Shown piece by piece: positions 27,804 through 36,718 of a stretch of DNA of 64,000 bases. Under the pieces are notes generated by a model that was not told where the DNA came from, did not search any database, and was given only the letters and a program-made list of their open reading frames with translations. A program made the translations under genes and the position numbers. The DNA comes from Streptomyces sp. Tue 6430 (lineage in GTDB: Bacteria > Actinomycetota > Actinomycetes > Streptomycetales > Streptomycetaceae): assembly GCA_021568835.1 (NCBI GenBank), contig JAKGSH010000002.1:372001-436000 (forward strand). The letters are read 5' to 3'. Numbering within the stretch: the first letter of the stretch is position 1; every line of letters begins with the position of its first letter.

Positions 27804-29149
27804 CGGGGTCAGGGCTGACTCATGGTCCGGGTGGTGGGCGTCGTGCAGGTCACCGGAGGGTGACGGGACTGGCGAGGCCGTCACGAACGCAAGGAGGCTC
27901 CGGTTGACGGGGTGACCGACCAAAGTCGCCCTGCATCACCGGAGCCTCGATGTGCCGCCAGTCTGCCACCGTCTGCCTGATCAAGTCGCCCAGCCCCGCC
28001 ACACGCGAACTGTCCGTGTTGACGCATCGGTTGACGGCTCTGCCCGACCCGCGCGACCGTCGCGGACGACGACACTCGCTGGTCGCGGTTCTCCTCACCG
28101 CCGCCTGCGCGGTCCTGGCCGGCGCCCGCTCCTACCTGGCGATCGGGCAATGGGCCCGCCACGCTCCCCGGCACACCCTCGTCCGGCTCGGCATCCGCGC
28201 CCACGGACCGCTCGGGGTCCGCACTCCGCCGTCCGCCTCCACCCTTCGCCGCGTCCTGGTCGCGGTCTGCCCCGGCGGCCTGGCCGACCTGCTCGGCACC
28301 AACCCTGCCGGGACCGACACGGTAGCCGTGGACGGCAAGACCGCGCGCGGCTCGCGCACCGACACGCAGGCCGCCGCCCACCTCCTCGCAGCAGTCACCG
28401 GAACCGGGCACACTGTCACCCAGCTGCGGGTTCCGACCAAGACCAACGAGGTCACCGGCTTCGCCCGCCTGCTCGCGCCCTTCGATCTGACCGGCGTCAC
28501 CGTCACCGCGGATGACCTGCACACCCGGCGCGACCACGCCCGCCACCTCATCGAGGACAAGAACGCTCACTACCTCCTGCTGGTCAAGGGCAACCAGCCC
28601 CGCCTGCACGCCGCCCTTCGGTCCCTGCCCTGGAGCCAGGTGCGGGCCCGGCGCTACGACCGCGAACGCGGGCACGGGCGGCGCGAGACCCGCTCCACCC
28701 CCGTGCTCACCGTCACCGACCTCCACCTGGACTTCCCCCACGTGGTCCAGGCCGCGAAGATCCTGCGGCACCGCACGGACGTCCGCACGGGCAAGGTCAC
28801 CCGCCAGACCGTCTACGTCATCACCGACCTGACGGCCCGGCAGGCATCCCCGCAGAAGGTCGCGCACCTCGCCCGCTCACAGTGGACCATCGAGAACCGG
28901 CTCCATTTCGTGCGCGACACCACCTTCGCCGAGGACGCCTCCAAGATCCGAACGGGGCACGGCCCGGAGAACATGGCCACCCTGCGCACCCTCGCCATCG
29001 ACACCCTCCGTCGGGCCGGGAACCGCAGCATCGCGGCCGGCCTGCGCGAGATCTCCTACGCGCCCCACACCCGCCCCCTCGACCTACTCAGGCTGCCCTG
29101 ACCAGCAACAACCTGTGGCCACGACAACTATGAATCAGCCCTGACCCCG
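27804..29149 (+). mobile_element. Complete ISAs1-family insertion sequence
   Basis: Terminal inverted repeats CGGGGTCAGGGCTGA(C/T)TCAT lie at 27804 and, reversed, at 29149, enclosing one transposase gene. The exact outer base is uncertain because the flanking G/C runs also match. The right boundary cuts the 5' part of a VOC gene. Confidence 0.85.
27950..29101 (+). CDS. ISAs1-family transposase
   Basis: 383 residues with the family N-terminal DUF4338-like region (LTALPDPRDRRGRRHSLVAV) and the DDE catalytic core: Asp in DTVAVDGKTARGSRTDTQ, Asp in VTVTADDLHTRRDHARHL followed by YLLLVKGNQP, and Glu in SQWTIENRLHFVRDTTFAED. It ends LDLLRLP. It appears intact and is the only gene of the element. 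Confidence 0.9.
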   Translation: MCRQSATVCLIKSPSPATRELSVLTHRLTALPDPRDRRGRRHSLVAVLLTAACAVLAGARSYLAIGQWARHAPRHTLVRLGIRAHGPLGVRTPPSASTLRRVLVAVCPGGLADLLGTNPAGTDTVAVDGKTARGSRTDTQAAAHLLAAVTGTGHTVTQLRVPTKTNEVTGFARLLAPFDLTGVTVTADDLHTRRDHARHLIEDKNAHYLLLVKGNQPRLHAALRSLPWSQVRARRYDRERGHGRRETRSTPVLTVTDLHLDFPHVVQAAKILRHRTDVRTGKVTRQTVYVITDLTARQASPQKVAHLARSQWTIENRLHFVRDTTFAEDASKIRTGHGPENMATLRTLAIDTLRRAGNRSIAAGLREISYAPHTRPLDLLRLP

Positions 29150-29251
29150 CGACCGGGACGGCACCTTCGAGCCGAGCTCCTCGAAGAACGCGGCGGCGGC
29201 GTCCATGTCCTCGACGACGATGCCGACATTGCCCATCCGCCTGATCGCCAC
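29146..29251 (-). pseudogene. N-terminal remnant of a VOC/glyoxalase-family protein
   Basis: GTG 29251 behind GAGGAG begins VAIRRMGNVGIVVEDMDAAA, then AFFEELGSKVPSRS, the opening strand and helix of vicinal-oxygen-chelate proteins. It is cut at the ISAs1 boundary. A C-terminal VOC piece beside another IS lies at 7132-7344. Confidence 0.65.
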
Positions 29252-29498
29252 GCTGTGCTCTCCTCGATGCCTGTGGCCGAGCGCCCCACCCGGAACGTAT
29301 CCCCGGACGGAGCGCTCGGCACAGACGGCGCACCCGGTCGCTAGGCCGTGTTTTAGGTCGGGGTTCTGCTCCACTAGCCCGGGACCATCGTGTCGCTCAT
29401 GCTCGGCTTCCCCTCACCCGACGCGTTCCAGGCGCAGACCAGGATCACGTAGGGACATGACCCAGATACGCCAGAAACCCGCCACGGGATGATCTTGG

Positions 29499-30405
29499 TT
29501 ATGGATCGAGGGTGCTGACGCGGTTCGCGTACTCGCGGCGGGCCTTGCGCTGTGCCGGGACTGCCGTGTTCCCCGGGGTGCCACCGAGAGACTGGCAGAG
29601 GCCGAGGAGTCGGCGGTGGATCGCCGGGACGGCGGTGACGCGCAGGGTGTAGCCCTGGCCGCGCCGTACGGGCACGCCCTGGTCGAGCGTGGCGCGCTCG
29701 GCGGGTCCCAAGGTCGGCGGTGCGGAGGAAGTCGGCGACCTTGCCGGGCATGTCGAGGGCGACCGGCAGCTCCGGGGCCGGGATGCCCGGGTCGCTGGCC
29801 GTGTGCTCGGGCAGGAGGTCGGCGACGGCGGTGCGGATCGCGCCGCGGCTGACGCCGTGGTCGCGGGCGAGGGCGGCGATGGACCGGCCTTCCAGGTACG
29901 CGGTGCGTACGGCGTCGGTCTTGTCGGCCGGGACGGCAGGGCGGCGCCTGCCCTTGCTGCCCTTGGCCTCGGCGGCCCGCAGCCCGTCGTAGGTCAGCTC
30001 GCGCTGGAGTTCGCCGGCGGCGGCGAGGGTCTGCACCATGAACTTCACGGTGGACAGCAGCTCTCCGGTGCGCGGGTGGCGGGCGGTGAGGTCCATCGCG
30101 GAGAACGCGCCGTCGTGGATGCGCAGGGCGAGGCGGTCGCGGTGGAGGACGTCGAGCACGTCGAGGATGTGGCCGGTGCCGCGTACGAGGCGGAACATCT
30201 CGGAGATGTGCACGGTGTCGCCGGGCCGCGCGTAGGTGAGCAGTTCGCGGAACTTCGGGCGCTTGAGCGGGTGGAGGCGGCTGGAGGTGCCGGGGTCCTC
30301 CTCGAAGACGACCGGGTCCTCGATCCCGGCCTTGTCCAGGACGAGGTTCTGCCGGGCGGTGGACTGCTGGTCGGTCGAGACTCGCTTGTAGACCAGGTTC
30401 GCCAC
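29499..30405 (-). CDS. Serine recombinase/resolvase, apparent frameshift
   Basis: The N-terminal catalytic domain starts ANLVYKRVSTDQQSTARQNL, with the nucleophile Ser in RVSTDQQS. It continues with GDTVHISEMFRLVRGTGHIL, and a C-terminal HTH has AALARDHGVSRGAIRTAVAD. Past LRTADLG (about 29704-29712) the natural continuation GPAERATLDQGVPVRRGQGY lies in another frame and stops at 29499. The gene promoter side abuts an IS630 inserted 33 bases upstream of the ATG. It is probably the resolvase or invertase of a former transposon or plasmid. Confidence 0.8.
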
Positions 30406-30438
30406 CGAGGGGCCCCTTCCGTACGGAGGATCGGACCC

Positions 30439-31549
30439 TATTGATCAGAAACTCATGGGGTTCTCGTCCAGGGCGTAGCGGACGTGTGGGCCGCCGAAGT
30501 AGCCGCGGACGATGTGGGGCTGGCGTTGGCGTCTGCGGAAGAAGCGGCGGGTCTCGGTGGTGAGTTCGTCCTGGTTCCGGGCGCGGTGCTGCTTGGGCAG
30601 GCTGTGCTTGAGGTCGGCGTTGACCAGCTCGTCGGGGTTCAGCTCGGGCGAGTACGGCGGGGAGGAAGTGCAGCTCGACGTTGTCGGGGTGGGCGGCGAG
30701 CCAGTCGCGGACCTTCCTGGAGCGGTGGGCGGAGTGCCCGTCGACCACGAGATGGACCTTGCGGTCGAAGTGGCCGGCGAGGCGCTCCAGGAAGCGGCAC
30801 ATCACCTCGGCGGTGAAGCTCTCGGTGAAGACCATGAAGTGCATCCGGCCCTTGGTGCTGATCGCCGACATCGCGTTCACCGAGAACCGGTTCCCGCTGC
30901 GCCGCACCACAGGAGTCTTCCCCTTCTCGCCCCAGGTACGGCCGGTGACCTGGTCCGAGCGGATACCGACCTGGTCGGCGAAGAGGATCTCGCCGCCGTC
31001 CTCCTTCGCCTTCGCACGGATCTTGGGCCAGGTTTCCCGGTGCCGGCGTCGGACAGCTTCGGGGTCCTGCTCGACGGCCCGCTTGTCGGGGCGCTGGAAG
31101 GACAGTCCCCACCGCTTCAGGTACTTGCCGACCCCTGGTTCGGTCAGCCGCACCCGGTACAGCTTCGCGATCAGGTCACCGATCAGCCACCGCGTCCACA
31201 GCTGACCGCTCAGGCCCACGTCACAGGGCCGGTGATCGAGGACCGCCTGCCGCACCGCTGCCTGCTCGGCCTCCCCGAGCACCTGGTGCACCCCCACCGG
31301 CTTGCTGCGGGGCCGCATGACCAGCGCCTCCCGGCCGCCCGCCTGCCACTTCGCCCACCAGCCGTCCACCGCCTTCAGCGACACCCCGAAGACCGCCGCC
31401 ACATCCTCACGGTCCCGGCCCGCCACCAACGCGGCCACCGCCCGCAGCCGCAGGGCCTCCTGCGCCGACGGCGACAGATGCCGCGCGTCCCCCACCAGAT
31501 CGCTCACACCCGTCCAACGACCCAGAACCCGAACCGTTTCTGATCAATA
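30439..31549 (-). mobile_element. Complete IS630-family insertion sequence with TA target duplication
   Basis: Inverted ends TTGATCAGAAAC and GTTTCTGATCAA begin at 30441 and end at 31547, each flanked by TA (30439-30440, 31548-31549), the hallmark duplication of IS630/Tc1 elements. It is inserted just upstream of the serine recombinase. Confidence 0.9.
30444..31507 (-). CDS. IS630-family transposase, apparent frameshift
   Basis: Start GTG 31507. The N-terminal HTH domain (AGRDREDVAAVFGVSLKAVD) and IS630 DDE domain are clear: Asp in GGEILFADQVGIRSDQ, then HLVVDGHSAHRSRKVRDWLA. At the G4 run 30659-30662 the frame shifts; removing one base restores the canonical LPPYSPELNP with the catalytic Glu and continues to NPMSF at 30444. 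Confidence 0.85.
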
Positions 31550-31659
31550 GCGCTGGCACTACGACGTTGCCATGGGGATTTCGCCAAGGTCGTCGGCCGA
31601 CAAGCAGTCCTGGGGTGCTGATGGATCCGCGAAGGCGGGAGCGGGCGGCGTGCTGAACG

Positions 31660-32028
31660 TGCTGATCAAGAGTTCATGAGCTTTCGGGCCTCACCGCCGT
31701 CGGCGAGCATCACCGCCAGGTCGGTGGCGATCCGGTCCGGGTCATGCCCGGTCCCGCGCGGCCGAAGCGGCCTGAACGCGGCGGAATACGCGGCGCTCAG
31801 GCCGGTGGCATCAGCGAGATCCGCCAGCAGTCGTGCCCCGGCATGACCGACCACCCCCGAACCATCCGTGCTGACATGGATCTTGGGACGTAACTCGATG
31901 CCCTGTACGTAGAAAGTGCCCTCCGCCTGGACCGACAGAACCCCTCAGCAAGGTTCATCGTCCCAGGTCAGGAAGGCACTTTCGCGTTTCCGCCGCAACT
32001 GCCTCCGTATCCAAGTGAAACGGCGAGG
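31660..32028 (-). pseudogene. IS1380-family transposase N-terminal fragment
   Basis: The reverse strand gives PKIHVSTDGSGVVGHAGARL and LADLADATGLSAA, ending in DLAVMLADGGEA before diverging. This is the signature opening of IS1380 transposases. The upstream end of the element abuts the IS701 insertion at 32029. Confidence 0.75.
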
Positions 32029-33465
32029 CTAGTAGGACTCCGTTAAGTTGTTCTGGCGCTTGGGTTCTGGCTGGTGGCGGACGTTCTGGGCAGGGGGCGG
32101 TGGCAGGTGGTGCAGGTGCCGGTCCAGCAGTTCAGCAGGTCCTGGATGGTGTCGAGGATCTGGTAGAGGGTGAGTCCGCTGTATCGGCTTTTGGGGCCAG
32201 GCGCTGTTCGGTGAGGAATGCGTGGGCGGCGGTGACCAGGGTGACGTGGTGGTGCCAGCCGTTCCAGGAACGTCCTTCGAAGTGGTCCAGGCCGAGGCCG
32301 TGCTTGAGTTCGCGGTAGTCGTGCTCGATGCGCCAGCGGATCTTGGCGAGGCGGACCAGTTCGGCCGGCGGGGTGTCGGCGGGAAGGTTGGACAGCCAGT
32401 AGTCGGTGGGTGCTTCGGCGCCGGCGGGCCATTCGACCAGCAGTGTCACGTCGGGCAGGACGCCGTCCCAGTGGCCGTGTTCGGCAGTGGCGGCGGCCTG
32501 GGCCAGGCGGCGGGAGCGGATGCCGGCCGGCCGCACCCGCAGTGCCAGAAAGCGCGAGCGCATCGGCCCGCGGGAGCCTTCCCGCCAGGTCACCTCGGTG
32601 AACGCCTGCCGCCCATGACCGGCCGCCAGCGCGGCCACCGAGGACGGCTTGTGCCGGTAGCGGGGCTGCGGCCTGCGGCCGTTTCCGGACCACGCCGGGG
32701 CGGTGGGCCGCACGTCGTGCGGGTGCACGCTCACGTCCGAACGGATGGCCACGACATAGCCGATGCCCCGGCCGTGCAGGCCGTCGCGGAAGTCGGCGTT
32801 CTGCCCGTAACCGGCGTCGGCCACCACCACCGGCGGCACCAGCCCCCACCCGGCCAGCTCGTCGAGGATGTCCAGGGCCAGGCGCCACTTCTCCCGGTGC
32901 CCCACCTCCTGCGGCATCCCGGTCTTCTGCCGCCGCACGGCATCGTCCACCCACTCCTGCGGCACGAACAACCGCCACTGCAGCGGACACGAGGCGGTGT
33001 CGGAGACCGCGTGCACGCTCACCGCGACCTGGCAATTGGCCTGCTTGCCCAGCGCCCCGCAGTACTGGTGCGCGACCGCCACCGACATCTTCCCGTCCTT
33101 GGGGAACGACACGTCATCGACCGCCCAGGCATCCGGGCCGATCCGCGGCACCATCCGCTCCGCGATCCGCCGCCGCACCGGCACCGGATCCCAGGTCGAC
33201 TGGTTCACGAACTGCTGCAGGTTCTGCTCGTTGCCATCGGGCAGCCGTTCCGCCATCGGCTGGATCGACTTCCGCCGTCCGTCCAGCATCAGTCCCCGCA
33301 GATAGCAGTCGCCCTTCGCCCGCTGATCCTTGCGCGGCACCGACGAGAACACATCAGCCACGAATAACGCCAACGTCGCCCGAGCACGGTTCACTTCATA
33401 TGCATCCACACCCCCAACATGCCCCTAAACAGGACTGCGAGACAGACCTAACGGAGTCCTACTAG
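32029..33465 (-). mobile_element. Complete IS701-family insertion sequence with CTAG duplication
   Basis: Perfect 13-bp inverted repeats TAGGACTCCGTTA lie at 32033-32045 and (reversed) 33449-33461, flanked on both sides by CTAG (32029-32032, 33462-33465). A 4-bp YTAR-type target duplication is typical of IS701. The element is 1429 bp. The right CTAG contains the stop codon of the rrf2-type gene. Confidence 0.93.
32043..33409 (-). CDS. IS701-family transposase, apparent C-terminal frameshift
   Basis: Start ATG 33409 (MDAYEVNRARATLALFVADV). The DDE core is clear: AWAVDDVSFPKDGKMSVAVA, then PVVVADAGYGQNADFRDGL and RWRIEHDYRELKHGLGLDHF. After LTEQRLAPK the normal end (SRYSGLTLYQILDTIQDLLN, then CWTGTCTTCHRPLP) lies one base out of frame, at the T4/G4 runs 32189-32196 on the plus strand. 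Likely one missing base; otherwise the transposase ends early at 32132. Confidence 0.88.
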
Positions 33466-33896
33466 CGAGGTGCCGCGAGTACGTCCCGGAGTACGTTCGC
33501 GAGCGTGACGCGGGCCAGCTCGTGTCTCACGGTCTCCTCGATGCCCTCGTAGATGCTCTGCATTGCCGGCTGGATGCCGTGACCCACCACGCATCCCTGG
33601 TCCGGGGTGGTGCGGTGCATTGCGAACAGCGGGCCGGGTTCCACTGCCTCGTACACGTCGAGCAGGGTCATCGACTCCAGCTCGCGTGCCAGCGACCAGC
33701 CCGCGCCCACGCCCCGCCGGGACTCCACGAGCCCGGCCCTGCGCAGCTCGCCGAGCAGCCGTCTGATCACCACGGGGTTGGTGTTCGCGCTGGTCGCGAT
33801 CTGCTCGGAGGTGGCGACCTCATGGCCCTGGCGCTGGTAGAGGCCGATCCAGGCCAGCGCGTGGGCCGCGATGGTCAGCCTGCTGTTGGCGCTCAT
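33462..33896 (-). CDS. Rrf2-family transcriptional regulator
   Basis: 144 residues, start ATG 33896. The winged HTH is ATSEQIATSANTNPVVIRRL followed by ELRRAGLVESRRGVGAGWSL, then the Rrf2 dimerisation helix. Only one Cys (GCVVG) is present, so it lacks the three-Cys Fe-S ligand set of IscR/NsrR and is closer to YwnA-like members. It diverges from an SDR gene over a region with a perfect 18-bp inverted repeat. IS701 landed on its stop codon without changing it. Confidence 0.88.
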   Translation of the reverse strand: MSANSRLTIAAHALAWIGLYQRQGHEVATSEQIATSANTNPVVIRRLLGELRRAGLVESRRGVGAGWSLARELESMTLLDVYEAVEPGPLFAMHRTTPDQGCVVGHGIQPAMQSIYEGIEETVRHELARVTLANVLRDVLAAPR

Positions 33897-33926
33897 GGAC
33901 TCCTCCTCTCGGCCGCAACGCTTCAT

Positions 33927-33977
33927 GTTACGACAGCTCAGTTGTAACAGGGAAGGTTGCAACTGAGCTGTCGTAAC
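33927..33977. promoter_or_regulatory. Rrf2-type operator: perfect 18-bp inverted repeat
   Basis: GTTACGACAGCTCAGTTG (33927-33944) is repeated exactly in inverse at 33960-33977, separated by 15 bases. Related half-sites (GTTGTAAC, GTTGCAAC) occur at the inner edges. It fills the space between the divergent regulator and SDR genes. Confidence 0.75.
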
Positions 33978-34024
33978 AACTAAGGTTGCGACTGCAGGAA
34001 GGGTCAATCAACGAGGTGAGAAGA

Positions 34025-34774
34025 ATGAGCAAGCCACTCACGGGCAAGGTCGCCCTGGTCACCGGGGGGTCGCGCGGACTGGGAGCCGCGACCGTACGAC
34101 TGCTGGCCGAGCAGGGCGCTGACGTCGCCTTCACCTACGTCAGCTCCGAGAAACAGGCGCAGGCCGTCGTCGACGAGGTGCACGGCAAGGGAGCCAAGGC
34201 CGTCGCCTTCCAGTCCGACCAGGCGGACACGAGCCGGGCGCCGGCGCTGATCGACGACGTAGTCGCGCACTTCGGCGGCCTGGACATCCTCGTCAACAAC
34301 GCGGCGATCTCCGTGGCCGGCACGGTGGACGACCCGGACGCCGACACCGCCGCACTGGACCGGATGCACGCCACCAACTACCTCGGCGTGATCTCCGTCA
34401 TCCGGGCCGCCTCCCGAGTGCTGCGCACGGGCGGCCGCGTCATCACGGTGAGTTCCGGACTGGGCTCCCGGGTCGGCGCCCCCGGCCTTGCCGACTACGC
34501 GGCGACCAAGTCCGGGATCGAGAGGTACACCATGGGCGTCGCACGCGACCTCGGGCCCCGGAACATCACGGCCAACGTCGTAGAGGCCGGACTGATGGAG
34601 GGCGGCATGCAACCGCCGGACCCCGAGACCCTCAATGCCCTGGTCAGCTCGCTGTCCCTGCAACGCATGGGGCACCCCGACGAAATCGCCGCGGCGATCG
34701 CCTTCCTGGCGAGCCCCGCCGCGTCGTACGTCACGGGCGCGGTGCTGGACGCCCACGGCGGCTACAACGCCTGA
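34025..34774 (+). CDS. Short-chain dehydrogenase/reductase
   Basis: 249 residues, start ATG 34025 behind GAGGTGAGAAG. Classical SDR motifs: VALVTGGSRGLGAATVRLLA, DILVNNAAISVAG, TVSSGLGSRVG with the catalytic Ser, and the Tyr/Lys pair in DYAATKSGIERYTMGV. It ends in SYVTGAVLDAHGG, typical of FabG-like SDRs. It is divergent from the Rrf2 regulator, which probably represses it; such pairs respond to electrophiles or redox stress. Confidence 0.9.
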   Translation: MSKPLTGKVALVTGGSRGLGAATVRLLAEQGADVAFTYVSSEKQAQAVVDEVHGKGAKAVAFQSDQADTSRAPALIDDVVAHFGGLDILVNNAAISVAGTVDDPDADTAALDRMHATNYLGVISVIRAASRVLRTGGRVITVSSGLGSRVGAPGLADYAATKSGIERYTMGVARDLGPRNITANVVEAGLMEGGMQPPDPETLNALVSSLSLQRMGHPDEIAAAIAFLASPAASYVTGAVLDAHGGYNA

Positions 34775-34998
34775 ACCCGAACCCCTGCCGCACGCCCTGA
34801 AGGACATCGCGCCTTCGGGGCGCGCACCGCCAACGACCCGCGTGTGTGTGGATACGCCTCAAGAAGCCCGGATCGTGATCGTGTTACGAGCTCTTTGGGC
34901 AGCAATCAGTGATCACTGGGGCTCCTCATGTCGACGAGTTTTGACGGCGCTGGAGGGCTGCCCGGCTGCCGATGGTGCCCGGACTGTGCCCGCGAGGT

Positions 34999-35580
34999 TC
35001 AGGCGATGGACGGTCGCCTTGGATCGGTCGGGACGATCGCGTGCTCGTCGAAGAGCTGTTCAAGGGCTTCGTGGCCGTGCTCGCGACGGTATGCCATCTC
35101 GGCTGCGGTGACCGGCAGGGCCCAGAGGATGCGGGCATGGCCGTTCGGCAGCGGGCAGTGCTCCAGGTCAGGGCCGTGCAGGTAGGGCAGGCTGATCAGC
35201 AGGTGGTCGCAGTGGGACCCGGGCAGCCATGGCTCCCCGATGGGCAGGCTGTGCTCGAGATCGAGGTGGTGATCGGCGTGGTAGTAGGCGGTCATGGCCA
35301 GGAGCTCAGCAAAGCGTTCATCGCGGACGGGCGCGGAGAGGACGAACTCGAGGCCGTGACCGTCCGTCTCGACCGTGGACCAGCAGCCGGCGGTGATATA
35401 GGACCAGCTGTCGGCGCGAGGTCCCGGGCTGGCGGTGAAGATCCTCAGGCCTGGAACTGCTTCCCTTCGTCCAGGTCCCAGGTCGTAGTCGCTGACCGTG
35501 ATCGCATGGCCGGCGAAGAAGCCGCGAACGTGGGCCTCGACGCCTGCTATCGCCCGCTGGTTGCGCTCGCTCTCGAACAT
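34999..35580 (-). CDS. Suppressor-of-fused (SUFU)-like domain protein
   Basis: 193 residues starting ATG 35580 (MFESERNQRAIAGVEAHVRG). The core reads SWSYITAGCWSTVETDGHGL, EFVLSAPVRDERFAELLAMT, YHADHHLDLEHSLPIGEPWL and CDHLLISLPYLHGPDLEHCP, matching the bacterial SUFU domain that commonly acts as an immunity protein in polymorphic toxin systems. No toxin is adjacent. Confidence 0.75.
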   Translation of the reverse strand: MFESERNQRAIAGVEAHVRGFFAGHAITVSDYDLGPGRREAVPGLRIFTASPGPRADSWSYITAGCWSTVETDGHGLEFVLSAPVRDERFAELLAMTAYYHADHHLDLEHSLPIGEPWLPGSHCDHLLISLPYLHGPDLEHCPLPNGHARILWALPVTAAEMAYRREHGHEALEQLFDEHAIVPTDPRRPSIA

Positions 35581-35900
35581 GACGGAGAGGATTTCACGGC
35601 TGGTGTGAGTGGGTGCGCTGGTGGCAGTGGTTGTGCGTCAGCCTCGTTCGCTTGTTGATTGCCTGGTCATGTGCTGTGGATGCGAGTTGGTCTGTTGTCA
35701 TGAGGTGACCAAATGGCTGCCGCTCTCTGGCCGGCATGCGGTTGACTGGCTGCCGTGGGAGTGGCTGCTCACAGAATGGGCCGACGCCTGCGAACAGAGC
35801 TCCCCAGACAAGTAGTCGGCGCCCGCGCGGCCTCGTGTGGTGCCCCTTGTCCCCCCAGGTCAGAGCCTGTTTCGCCGGTCGGCTCGCAGAGCACGCCGAT
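35581..35900 (+). other. Mostly unassigned; possible short reading frame 35609-35815
   Basis: A 68-codon plus-strand frame (ending HAVDWLPWEWLLTEWADACE and stopping at 35815) has Cys/Trp-rich composition and codon use unlike neighbouring genes. No family or strong ribosome site. It may be a fragment. Confidence 0.25.
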
Positions 35901-35972
35901 GCGACCCAGGGCGCGACGTAGGGCGCGATCCAGGATGCGACTCAGGGCGCGACCTAGGGTGCGACCCAGGAC
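35901..35972. repeat. Six tandem degenerate 12-bp repeats
   Basis: Units GCGACCCAGGGC, GCGACGTAGGGC, GCGATCCAGGAT, GCGACTCAGGGC, GCGACCTAGGGT and GCGACCCAGGAC follow head to tail. They overlap the last codons of the DUF6233 gene, and continue beyond its stop. Confidence 0.85.
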
Positions 35973-36349
35973 GCGGACCTGAACGGCAGGCCTTCGCCAG
36001 CCGCCACCGCGCTGCTCAGGACGCCCAGCTCCGTGTCCGGGCGGCAGTGCGGGCAGGCCTCCACGCCCTCCACCAAAGCCCGCACCGCCACATCCCGCGG
36101 CACGCCCTTCGCACGCTTGCCCGCCATGTGGCAGCCACCCGCGTGCACATACACCGCCGACGCCCGCCCAGGCCCCCGTTCCACCGTCCACTCCGGCGCC
36201 GCCGGCCGCGCCGCCGCGCTCCGCTCCCGCTCCGCCACCCGCCGCTCCTCCGCTGCCTTCCACCGGCGCATCTGGGCAAGGTGCTGCTCGGCGACGCGTT
36301 CGGCGAAGGCCAGCAGCTCAAGACGGGACGGCGGACAGGAATCGGTCAT
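35954..36349 (-). CDS. DUF6233 domain protein
   Basis: 131 residues, start ATG 36349 (MTDSCPPSRLELLAFAERVA). The N-terminal helix is Arg/Glu-rich. The conserved half reads WTVERGPGRASAVYVHAGGC and VRALVEGVEACPHCRPDTEL, matching the small Streptomyces DUF6233 family with its paired Cys. These proteins are frequent in accessory regions and have no established function. Tandem 12-bp repeats overlap its 3' end. Confidence 0.7.
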   Translation of the reverse strand: MTDSCPPSRLELLAFAERVAEQHLAQMRRWKAAEERRVAERERSAAARPAAPEWTVERGPGRASAVYVHAGGCHMAGKRAKGVPRDVAVRALVEGVEACPHCRPDTELGVLSSAVAAGEGLPFRSASWVAP

Positions 36350-36718
36350 ATATTCGATTTTAGGAGGGGGTGCCCCGCCCCGGACTGTGACGTTCAGCGA
36401 TAGTTGGCCCCCGTGCCCGTGCGGGGCACGGGGGCGAGTCCTGCTCGGGGCTCGGATAGCCGTTTATCCTTCGGCTGCTTCTGGCAACGTAGCTGTATCG
36501 CCTGTCCGGCCAGGGTGGTCTGACGTGACAGTGAGCGGCAGTTCGCGCACCTTGCCTGCGGGGCTCAACGCCAGGACCGGGCAGGAGGCGGCCAGCGGTA
36601 CCGTTATTACCCACATTGTGGGACGAATACCAATGGCCGAGCCTGGAAGGCCGCCCAGTGCAGACTGCCGGCCCGCGATGAGTAGGCTGATCGTTTGTTA
36701 TCGGACCGGGAGGTCGGC
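36350..36718. other. Intergenic upstream of the MarR gene
   Basis: About 370 bases, locally less GC-rich near 36460-36490 and 36600-36640, probably holding promoters for the divergent DUF6233 and MarR genes. No gene is supported. Confidence 0.4.

Noticed and set aside
29146..29251. ISAs1 insertion as a clean gene disruption with both VOC halves flanking it
   Set aside because: No VOC sequence is present on the other side of the element (27700-27804), so the left flank is not the other half of the gene.
35901..35972. Possible CRISPR-like array
   Set aside because: The 12-bp units are contiguous with no spacers and no cas genes are present.
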